From positions 628,216-692,215 of the forward strand of contig SIJG01000063.1 of the NCBI GenBank assembly GCA_023374025.1: 64,000 nucleotides of DNA, in the 5' to 3' direction. Positions 36,929-46,190 of this stretch are shown here, piece after piece. The stretch is from Heterodera schachtii (lineage: Eukaryota; Nematoda; Chromadorea; Rhabditida; Heteroderidae). Positions within the stretch are counted from its first letter, which is position 1, and each line of letters opens with the position of its first letter. The position numbers and the translations under genes were made by a program. The notes below the pieces were generated by a model. The model ran no database searches and was not told where the DNA came from. It was given only the letters and a program-made list of their open reading frames with translations.

Positions 36929-38017
36929 ATGGCAAACAATTTAAACCATTATGTATGTCAATTTAATTTAAAAAAATATATTTGTAAATTAATTTTTAGG
37001 AACATTTGAAGCCCGGGCCTCCAAAAGCTGCTGCTCATGAGCCAATTTATTGCTACATTTGTGGCCGTCAATTTGGCTCAAAAAGCATTGGTAAAAGAAT
37101 TTATAAAGAATATTTTAAAAATTAATAAAATCCATTTATGCTAATTGTTTTAAATTAAAAAAATTATTTAATTAATCCAATTAATAGGAATACATCAGCC
37201 ACAGTGTTTGAAGAAGTGGAAAATTCAAAATGATCAATTGCCAAAAGAAGTACGCCGTACTGAGCCGGAGCCCCCAAAAATTGTTAGAAAAGGTTTGAAA
37301 AATGAAAATTAAATTACAGTTAAAATAATTATAGTTAAATATTTTTTTAAATCTAGCGGACAATTCAATTGATGTGAATGCCACCAATATGGCGGCATAT
37401 GAAGCATCGTTAGCTCAGCTTATCCGCTGCGAAAACTGTGGTCGGAAATTTGCGCCCGAACGCCTTCAGGTAAAACTCATTAAAATAGATGAAAAATTTT
37501 TGTCCGAAATTTTTGTTTTTATAAATTTTATTAAAAACAATTAAATCTTTAATAATTTTTTTAAATTTTCTTAATATTTTTAATGAATTTAAAGAAACAA
37601 TTAATTATTAACTAAAAAATTATGTTAAGTATAAACAATTAATTAAAGAAAAATAATATAATTCTTTTTTAAATATGCTTAAAAATTTTAAAATATTTAA
37701 ATACATATATGAATATTGATAATTTAATGAAACAACAATTTCATTCATTTTAATTTCAATATGAAAGTTTAAATGAAATTAATTTTTTTTTCTTTGTTAA
37801 TTACTTAAATTATTTTCTTTTTGCTTTACCATTACAATTTATCATAATTTTTATTTTACATTTTTTGATTTTTAATTGATCAAAATTTTCCCATCAGGCA
37901 CATCAACGTGCCTGCACTAAAGAGAACCCGGGCGTGCCGATCATTGTGCATCCGGGCCAGCACCATCGTCAGCCACACTTGGCCACAAGTTTAGCGGCAA
38001 AGAAAGCCAAAAAATGA
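36929..38017 (+). CDS. C2HC-type zinc-finger protein (ZC2HC1/ZNF474-like)
   Basis: Five exons: 36929-36952, 37000-37090, 37188-37292, 37357-37469 and 37898-38017. They join in frame to 150 aa. Two zinc fingers of the C-x2-C-x12-H-x4-C type are visible, both split across introns: [20 protein letters not shown] and CENCGRKFAPERLQAHQRAC. The spacing matches the zf-C2HC_2 domain of animal ZC2HC1/ZNF474 proteins. These are small, poorly characterised proteins often linked to cilia or sperm. The C-terminus is His- and Lys-rich (HPGQHHRQPH, AAKKAKK). The very short first exon (MANNLNHY) was kept because it is conserved in both decayed copies downstream. Confidence 0.85.
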
Positions 38018-38770
38018 AATTTGTCGGAATTTAATTTAATTATAATTATTTAGTTCTTTTTTGTATAAATAGTCAATTAAAAATTGTGATTTAGCTAAGA
38101 TTCCGATATGATGTAAATACATGGATTTCATATTAATGCATAAATTCTCATGGTAAATAAATTTTTTACTTTAATTTTTAATTCTATTTACTTTAATCGG
38201 TGTTTTTTTGTGTATTATTAAAATAAAATTTTTAGTTTTTTTTTTAAATTTTTTAAATTTTTCTTTGTTTCTTTTTGTTTTTTCTTTAAATAAATTTTTA
38301 CTTTATCTTTCTTTGTTCTTATTATGTTTTTTAAATGTTTATTTAAATATTTTTTTTTATTATTATTAAATTAATGTATTTATTTTTATTTTTGGTAAAA
38401 TTACAATTTCATAATATTAATTTATTTTATTTTAATTAATTATTGAATGTTCGGTTTAACCTAAATTTTTACTTTTTTGTATTCTCTTTTTGTTAAATTC
38501 TTTTTTCCGCATTGTTCTTGCGAGTTAAAGCATCAAAAAACAATTTATTAGTCACCAACAAAAAAAAAAACTATTCATTCCTCACGCTTTAGCACAGGAA
38601 TCACAGGATCAACCACAATTGTTTATTTTTTCATCAAATGATTTTTTGTTCTATTCTTCTTTCAAATGTGAAAAATTGAATATTTAAGGAAAAAATTTTT
38701 CACAAAAAACCATTCAAATAATTTGAAATTAATTAAAAATTTTCATAAATTAAGATCTATTTTCATAAAA
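38018..38770. other. Spacer upstream of the secreted repeat gene
   Basis: AT-rich, about 750 bp. The block around 38545-38760 (TAGTCACxAACAAAAAA ... CACGCTTTAGCA ... GTGAAAAATTGAATATTTAA) is repeated before both shorter paralogues (40275-40490 and 41775-42000), so it is part of the duplicated unit and probably carries the promoter. Confidence 0.55.
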
Positions 38771-39426
38771 ATGCATAACTTTTATTTTCCTCTTCTTTCC
38801 TTTGCCATCTTTGTGCTTTTAGCCCATTTCTCTGACGCAATCAATGTAATTAAAAAGATTTAATGAGTTTTTTTCACAAAAAAAAAATTTAGCAAAAATT
38901 TCTTGGCGGCGCCCATGGTAACGATGTGGACAATTTGGATGCACCAAAGCAACACATTCTCGGCGGAGTTACTGGTGACAAACTGCTTAAACCTGAGGAT
39001 GCCCGGCCAAGAAGAATGCGTGGAGCATGGCCATGGATTCCCCCTCGGAACAACACCAATGGCCAAGAACAGCGAAAATTCTTCGGAGGAGCGGAGGTTG
39101 AAACAGTGGTGGCCAAACCGGAAGATGCCCGGCCAAGAAGAATGCGTGGAGCATGGCCATGGGTTCCTCCTCGGAACAACACCAATGGCCAAGAACAGCG
39201 AAAATTCCTCGGAGGAGCGGAGGTTGAAACAGTGGTGGCCAAACCGGAGGATGCCCGTCCAAGAAGAATGCGTGGAGCATGGCCATGGATTCCCCCTCGG
39301 AACAACACCAATGGCCAAGAACAGCGAAAATTCCTCGGCGGAGCAGAGACAGAAACAGTAGTGATCAAACCGCCGGAGGCGGACGATCAGAAACAGCAGC
39401 AAAACATTGTTGGCGGAGTTCATTGA
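38771..39426 (+). CDS. Secreted protein with three 42-aa tandem repeats (effector candidate)
   Basis: Two exons (38771-38845 and 38893-39426) give 202 aa. Exon 1 is a signal peptide (FAIFVLLAHFSDA). The mature part starts QKFLGGAHGND and then has three nearly perfect 42-residue repeats encoded by 126-bp units at 38992, 39118 and 39244. Each runs from PEDARPRRMRGAWPWIPPRN, through NTNGQEQRKFLGG, to AEVETVVAK. The tail is QKQQQNIVGGVH. Arg-Arg and Arg-Lys pairs recur in each unit and could be processing sites. The motif LGG recurs at intervals through the protein. No known family was recognised. A signal peptide plus perfect tandem repeats plus local gene amplification is typical of nematode effectors or peptide precursors, but function is unknown. 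Two short paralogues lie downstream. Confidence 0.8.
38992..39369 (+). repeat. Three 126-bp tandem repeats
   Basis: In-frame 126-bp units start at 38992, 39118 and 39244 and differ at only a few positions. They encode the 42-aa repeats of the secreted protein. The units lack stops in several other frames as well. Confidence 0.95.
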
Positions 39427-39952
39427 AACGATGCTAATTGATGAAAATGTGATCGGATACACCCGCCCCTCCCTCATTTAAAAACATTTGCAATTTGACG
39501 AATTATTCATAAAGATAAAGGATAAGATAAAGAATTTTATAAAACTGTCACGGAAAGCCAAGCTTTTTACTGCCGACTTCCGATATTTTTGGGTCGAAAT
39601 TCCGGTTTCTGAAAATTTTTGGGGCCTCGGAATGTCATCCATGGTTCTTAGTATGAGGGGGTTCGGAATTATATTCACATGCATATTTTTTACTGAACTT
39701 TGAAACGCTTGAAACACACGAAGAACATGTTTTGTATATTGGGCATTTTTGAAAAAATCCTCTATAAAACGGCCCTTTTGAGCCCTAAAGATAGAAATTT
39801 TCAAAAAATTAAATTTTTGATATTTTCTAGAAAATATTCATAAAAATGAACTTTTAAAAGAAGGAAATTTTAAGTTTAAATGCAAAATTTTAGATTTTTT
39901 ATTTTGCTTAAATAATTTTTAAAATTTATTTACCTAATTTCGTCCCTTTTTA
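39427..39952. other. Spacer within the amplified locus
   Basis: The 39482-39850 block (CATTTGCAATTTGACGAAT ... CCGACTTCCGATATTTTTGG ... GGTTCGGAATTATATTCACA) is nearly identical to 40829-41210, showing that it belongs to the duplicated unit. It is not coding as far as can be seen. Confidence 0.6.
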
Positions 39953-40240
39953 ATGACAAACAGTTTAAATCATTATGTATGTTATTTAATTTATTGGTGA
40001 AGAATTCTAAAAATATTTTAATTAATAAAATCATTTTTGCTAATTATTTTAACTTAAAAAATGATCAATTACCAAAAGAATTACGCCGTAATGAACCGGA
40101 GCCTCCAAAAATCGTTGTAAAAGGTTTGAAATGAAAATTAAATGACAGTTAAAAATAATGATAATTTATTTCTTTATTATTAAATAATAGCGGACAATTC
40201 AATTGGTGTGAATGCAACCAATATGGTTGCATTTCATAAT
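39953..40240 (+). pseudogene. Decayed zinc-finger gene copy 2
   Basis: Remnants of the gene at 36929-38017: an exon 1-like ATGACAAACAGT with a GTATGT donor at 39953, an exon 3 piece (NDQLPKELRRNEPEPPKIVV) near 40061-40122, and the start of exon 4 (DNSIGVNATNM) near 40193. Both zinc-finger cysteine pairs are missing, so it cannot make a working protein. Confidence 0.75.
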
Positions 40241-40505
40241 TTTTCTATTAATGAATTTTGGAATGTTTGGTATTAGTCACGAACAAAAAAAAAAAAATCA
40301 TTCGTTCCTTACGCTTTAGCAGGAGTCACAGGGTCAACCATAATCACAGGGTTAACCACAATTTTTTTTTCCATCAAATATTTTGGTTTTATCTTCTTCT
40401 AATGTGAAAAATTGAATATTTAAGGGGAAAAGTTTCCTAATAAAATCACTTAAAATTATTTCAATTAAATTATAATTTTTCATAAATTAAGACCCATTCA
40501 CTAAA

Positions 40506-40773
40506 ATGTACAACTGTTATTCTCCTCTTCTTTTCATTTACACCTTGCTGCTTTTAGTCCAGTTCTCTGATGCAACCAATGTAATTAAAAGGATGGATTT
40601 GAATAAAAAAAAAATTTCACAAAAAAAAAATATATATTTAGCCATTTGTTCCGACAAATCGCCAAGAACAGCGATTGGTCCTCGGTGGAGCGGAGGTTAA
40701 AACAGTGGTGATCAAATCGCCGGAGGAGAATGATCAGAAACAGCAGCAAAACATTGTTGGCGGAGTTCATTGA
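40506..40773 (+). CDS. Short secreted paralogue of the repeat protein (copy 2)
   Basis: Two exons (40506-40580 and 40642-40773) give 68 aa. The signal peptide (LLFIYTLLLLVQFSDA) is followed by a 43-residue mature peptide. That peptide has one degenerate repeat core (NRQEQRLVLGGAEVKTVV) and the same end as the long protein (QKQQQNIVGGVH). The intron sits at the same place, right after the signal peptide. The coding sequence is identical to copy 3 at 42013-42279. The mature region is identical between those two copies, but the repeat number is one instead of three. Confidence 0.72.
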
Positions 40774-41298
40774 AACGATGCTAATTGATGAAAATGTGAT
40801 CGGATACACCCGTCCCTTCCTCATTTAAAAACATTTGCAATTTGACGAATTATTCGTAAAGATAAATGATAGGATAAAGAAATTTAAAAAACTGTCACGG
40901 AAAGCCAAGCTTTTTACTGCCGACTTCCGATATTTTTGGGTCGAAATTCCGGTTTCTGAAAGTTTTTGGGGCCTCGGAATGTCATCCATGGTTCTTAGTA
41001 TGAGGGGGTTCGGAATTATATTCACATGCATATTTTTTTACTGAACTTTGAAACGCTTGAAACACACGAAGAACATGTTTTGTATATTTGGGCATTTTTG
41101 AAAAAAACCCTCTATTAAAACGGCCCTTTGGACCCCTAAAGATAGAAATTTTCAAAAAATAAATTTTTGGTTTTTTCTAGAAAATATTCATAAAAATGAA
41201 CCTTTAAAAGAAGGAAATTTTTAAATGGAAAATTTTAGATTTTTATTTTGCTTAAATTAATTTTTAAAATTTGTTTAGCTAAATTTCGTCCCTTTTTA

Positions 41299-41709
41299 AT
41301 GGCAAACAGTTTAAATCATTATGTATGTTATTTAATTTATTGGTAAAGAATTCTAAAAATATTTTAATTAATAAAATCATTTTTGCTAATTATTTTTAAC
41401 TTAAAAAAATTATACATAATTAAACATTAATTTGTAATTCGGAGTGTTTGAAGAAATGGAAAATTCAAAATGATCAATTACCAAAAGAATTACGCCGCAA
41501 TGAACCGGAGCCTCCAAAAATCGTTGTAAAAGGTTTGAAATGAAAATTAAATGACAGTTAAAAATAATGAAAATTTATTTCTTTATTATTAAATAATAGC
41601 GAACAATTCAATTGATGTGAATGCAACCAATATGGCGGCATATGAAGAAGCATCATTAGCTCAGTTTATTTGTGGGCGGAAAGTTGCGCCAAAACGCCTC
41701 CGGATAATG
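41299..41709 (+). pseudogene. Decayed zinc-finger gene copy 3
   Basis: Exon 1-like ATGGCAAACAGT at 41299. An exon 3 piece (ECLKKWKIQNDQLPKELRRN) lies near 41450 and an exon 4 piece (NNSIDVNATNMAAYEEASLA, then FICGRKVAPKRLR) near 41601-41700. It is better preserved than copy 2, but exon 2 is absent, the first finger is lost and the second has only one of its first two cysteines. Confidence 0.75.
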
Positions 41710-42012
41710 TATTTGATTTATTAAATTAATCTATAATTTCATAATTTTTCTATTAATGAATTTTGGAATGTTTGGTATTAGTCACGAACAAAAAAAAAAA
41801 TCATTCGTTCCTTACGCTTTAGCAGGAGTCACAGGGTCAACCATAATCACAGGGTTAACCACAATTTTTTTTTTCCATCAAATGATTTTCGTTTTTATGC
41901 TTCTTCTAATGTGAAAAATTGAATATTTAAGGGGAAAAGTTTCCTAATAAAATCACTTAAAATTATTTCAATTAAATTATAATTTTTCATAAATTAAGAC
42001 CCATTCACTAAA

Positions 42013-42279
42013 ATGTACAACTGTTATTCTCCTCTTCTTTTCATTTACACCTTGCTGCTTTTAGTCCAGTTCTCTGATGCAACCAATGTAATTAAAAGGA
42101 TGGATTTGAATAAAAAAAAATTTCACAAAAAAAAAATATATATTTAGCCATTTGTTCCGACAAATCGCCAAGAACAGCGATTGGTCCTCGGTGGAGCGGA
42201 GGTTAAAACAGTGGTGATCAAATCGCCGGAGGAGAATGATCAGAAACAGCAGCAAAACATTGTTGGCGGAGTTCATTGA
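42013..42279 (+). CDS. Short secreted paralogue of the repeat protein (copy 3)
   Basis: Two exons (42013-42087 and 42148-42279) encode the same 68-aa protein as copy 2: signal peptide LLFIYTLLLLVQFSDA, core NRQEQRLVLGGAEVKTVV and end QNIVGGVH. The surrounding 1.1 kb is also nearly identical to the copy 2 unit, so the duplication is recent. Similarity to the unit stops near 42310, where a different G/C-rich repeat fragment begins. Confidence 0.72.
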
Positions 42280-42309
42280 AACGATGCTAATTGATGAAAA
42301 TGTGATCGG

Positions 42310-43648
42310 TCGGATACACACGCCCCTCCCCAAAAAAAGAAGGAATTTTTAGCACCAAAAATTGATAAAAATTTTTTACTGTTTTGGTGTTAAAATTTAA
42401 AAAACCAACGTGTACTGGGGGTCCAGCGGTGCCGATAGGCGCCGTTGGGAAAAAATTTACGGGCTTTATTCACACGAATTTCCGGGCTTTTTAAATTCGT
42501 TCTGTTCAAATATATGAAATGAAAAAATGTATTTTTTTCAATAATTCATAAAATTATTTTAAAAATCAAAATTACTTTTACTTAATTTTTTTTATTTTTG
42601 TATTAGCATTTAAAAATGATTTTTTGCCTTTTTTCGTTATCAAGCATTCAAATTTATGACAAATTAAATAAATTTATTCTAAATTGCTTATAATTAAATT
42701 AATTTGCATTTTTTTGTAAATTTTTGTTCCGCTTTTCGTCATTATTTTTGTTTATTTGGCGCTTTGGAGGTTCTGCGCTCCGTCAAAGACAACAAATCAT
42801 CAACAATTGCAATTTTCCACACCAATTTTTGTTCGTTCGTAGCATCCCCAATTTTTCACATCAATTTACGTGTGGTGGTACATAATAAACAGCAAATAAT
42901 TTGTCGTCGTCGTTCAATTAGAAAAAATATATATAAATATTATTTTCATTTTCTTTAGTCATTTTTTATTTTTGCACAGATAACCTAATTAATACTTTAA
43001 TTTATCTTTAATTTTCTTTTTTTTTATACATAATTTCTTATTAAATACGGCCAAAAATATAAAAAATTAAAAAAAGAATACGTTGAAACATAAAAATTTC
43101 ATAAAAAATCATTGGTACTTTCCTGTTATGAGACCACACCAAAAAAATTTTTTTAAAATTAACAAAAGAGCGCGCAAAATTCACATTCTCACCGCATAAA
43201 TTAACCATTTGAAGAACTTTACCGCTTCCCCACTTGTTGCTGTATTCATAAAATTTTATTTGCAATTTTGTAATTGTTGCATTTATTTTTTGGGTGTGGC
43301 CTCATAACAGGATAGTACCAAAATATTTAATATAAAATTTTTTTAACAATTTTTTTTTTTTTGCTTTTTTTTAATTTTAAAATATAATTATTACTTTTTT
43401 ATTTTAAAAACTTGACGTGCTATTATTTCACAATTCAGCACAACTTAGTCACTTCCACATCGGTCTTCGGTGTTTCAATAACAATTTATTTTTACTTTTT
43501 AGATAAATGTATTTCTCATTGTGTTTGTTTTCTTTTTGTTTTCCATTACTAATATTTGGACAAGATTTAGGTATATTTAAAAAAATGTTTTTAATTATTT
43601 AAATTAATATATACAATTTTTTTATTTTACATTATTTTTATTTTACAG
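42310..43648. other. Spacer with repeat fragments
   Basis: It starts with a reversed copy of the MITE core (GGCGCC palindrome, 42418-42450) and contains the MITE at 43112-43322. The rest is AT-rich without a convincing exon. Confidence 0.5.
43112..43322. mobile_element. MITE with about 29-bp terminal inverted repeats
   Basis: The left end reads TTGGTACTTTCCTGTTATGA, then GACCACACC. The right end is its inverted match, GGTGTGGCCTCATAACAGGA, then TAGTACCAA, with two mismatches. It is 211 bp long, AT-rich and non-coding. No target duplication could be assigned with confidence. Confidence 0.7.
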
Positions 43649-43653
43649 ATTTT

Positions 43654-44562
43654 ATGCCTGTCCCCGTGAGACCAATTTCGGCCGTCAATTCGTCCGCTGG
43701 TGGCGGCGGGGAACACCTGCAGCTGAGGCAGGAAGCGCGTTGTTTGGAAAGTGTTGAGGCTGGAACCGGGACGGACACAGGTGGGTGGGGCAAATAATTA
43801 TTTCATAATTGCATTTACGCCTAATTAGGGTGAGGAATTTTTGGGTGAGAAATAATTATTGTAAAAACAACAAATTATTTCTTTAATAAAATTGTTTTTT
43901 AAAAAACAAATAAATTACAAAATAAAACAAACAGTATTAATAAACGGGAAGCTACTAAAGATAATAAATGATTAATTTAATAAAATTGAATAAATTAGGT
44001 TAAAAATTTTAAATAAAGATAATATTTCTTATTCTAAAATTGAATAAATAATCCATTTACGATATTTTTAAAAATCCTAATTTAATTAAACAATTTTTGA
44101 AATTTTGATTTTTCTTCAAGTTTCACGGTTTTTCTACCAATCCACCAATTCATCATGTGTGCCATTTATTTACACTGGTGAAGGCGGAAATGCGAACAAC
44201 TTCCTCACCGAATTGGACTGCTTGAATAATTGCTTTATTGGTCCATTTAAATTTTGATAATCAATTAAGTATTGGTAATTAATTGTACAATTAGGTGTTA
44301 ATGATGAAGCCCCGCAGGAGGATGAAGAGGATGTGCACCTTATCAAACAGGACACATCAAGACTTGTTAAGAAAAACAGTAATAAGCTTAACATTTTTTA
44401 ATGCAAACAAAAAAAAATTCATTTTTAATTTAAATTTATTTTATTATATATTTAATTATATTTTTAACATAAAACAATATTTTAAAAGGTTGCGATACTG
44501 GTGAGACAGTGAATTGCACTTCGACGGAAAGTGGCGATGAGAAGGATGAAATTTTGATGTAA
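43654..44562 (+). CDS. Small acidic protein of unknown function
   Basis: Three exons (43654-43780, 44295-44378 and 44489-44562) join in frame to 94 aa. The N-terminus is MPVPVRPISAVNSSAGGGGE. The rest is strongly acidic (EAPQEDEEDVH, ESGDEKDEILM) with three cysteines and no signal peptide or transmembrane segment. A strong acceptor (TTTTACAG, 43641-43648) lies 5 bp before the ATG, as expected for a spliced-leader (trans-splice) site, which supports this start. No family was recognised. An upstream cis-spliced exon cannot be excluded. Confidence 0.6.
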
Positions 44563-46190
44563 AAAAATGAATTTAAAATTACAATATAAATAATTAAAAA
44601 TGATGTGTATTTAAAATAATTTTAATATTTTTATAAAATAATTTGCATTGATTAAAATTCTTTTAGTTGTTTTTTGTCATTATATTATTACAACGCATTA
44701 ATTTTTTGCTGATCAGTATAATCTTCTCTTTAAACAAACAAATTTTTGGCATTAATCAAAGGTGATCAATTTAATATAAACCGGACAGATTTTATTATTA
44801 ATTTGGCTGAAGATTGACAATTCTCAATTCTTCAGCTGAATAATTTATTAATTTGAATTAATTACCATTTGGCGAAGTCCTATACGAAAAAAAAAAATTT
44901 AATTATAAGATTTATTTTAATTGGAAAAGTGAAAACTGCCGAAAACCAATTATATTAAGAAAAAAACTAAAGAAAATCTCATCATTCAAATTGATTTTAA
45001 GAAAATTTAATTTTATGATAGATACTTCCTTTATACAAAATTAAATATAAATGTTTTTTTGTCAAAAATTAATAATTAAAATATCATTAGAATTAAATAA
45101 ACCCAAATAATAAATGTTATTTTATTGGAATTTTAATCCAATTATCTTGTAATTTTCAAAAAAAATAAAAAATAAATTAAGTTTGTTATTTTGTTAATAA
45201 GGATATTGAAATCAATTTTAATCGAATTTCAAATTGCAAAAAATGCCTTTTTCCCAAGGTCATTTTCCTGTCCATTAAATCGTAATTGCGTGCACATTTT
45301 TGCAAATTGCTTTTGATGTGATTAAGGAAGGAAGGAACCTGTTTTTCCCATTTTTTGGTGATGTTGTGTGATGGATGATAGATTTTATTTTTCACCTTTT
45401 TAATGTTTGGCCGAAAATTTTCTTTATTACCCCTGTCAAGTTTTTTTTTTTTGGTAATTTATTAAATATTATTTTGCATTTGATCAAAAATTTCTTTAAT
45501 AACGAATTTTAATTAAATTTTAATTCGATTATAAATGAATGAACGGCAAAATTTATAACAATCAATATAATTAAATAAGTAATTAATAAAGCTTTTTCTT
45601 TCTTATAATCATTATCCATATTTCTACCCATATTTCGCCATTTCTTAAAAAAAAATGAAAAAATACGCCCCTAAAGATCAAAAATTTTCAAGAAATAAAC
45701 TCCTAACGACCAAAACAATTAGAAAAAATTCATCGGTAGTAGTTAACACGCAAAATTCCTATTTAAAAAAAATTTTATTTGAAAATTTTTTTTAAATGAA
45801 AAAATCATATATTTTTTTATGAAATAAATAATTTTTATGAATATTTTTGCATGCTTTTTTGTTAGATTTATTCATTCTTATACACACATTTTTTCCAATA
45901 TTTTTACCCATATTTCGGCATTTCCTAAAAAAAATTCAAAAAAATACGCCCCTAAAAATCAAAGAATTTCATAAAATACACTCCTAACGACAAAAAATTT
46001 TTTAGAAAAATTCATCAATAATAGTGATGCAAAATTCCTAATGAAAATAAATTTTTTTGAAAAATGTTTTTCTCAATAAAAAAATCATAGTTTCTATAGA
46101 TATTTTTTAATGAAATAAATGATTTATCAGAGTTTTTTTTTGTTTGATTGCAAAAAATAATTTAATATTTTTTTAATCATTTAAGCTAAA
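44563..46190. other. AT-rich spacer with two copies of a dispersed repeat
   Basis: Two copies, about 280 bp apart (near 45625-45740 and 45895-46020), share ACCCATATTTCGxCATTTC, AAAATACGCCCCTAAA and CACTCCTAACGAC. No gene was seen. Confidence 0.5.

Noticed and set aside
38992..39369. Regular repeats considered as a CRISPR-like array
   Set aside because: The units are contiguous 126-bp coding repeats without spacers, in a eukaryotic genome.
38860..39477. 205-codon minus-strand open frame through the 126-bp repeats
   Set aside because: The plus-strand frame has a signal peptide exon, good splice sites and conservation in two paralogues. The minus frame has none of these.
42704..42958. 84-codon open frame upstream of the acidic-protein gene
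   Set aside because: No ATG-supported start, no family, no splice link. The acidic gene has its own trans-splice-like acceptor just before the ATG.
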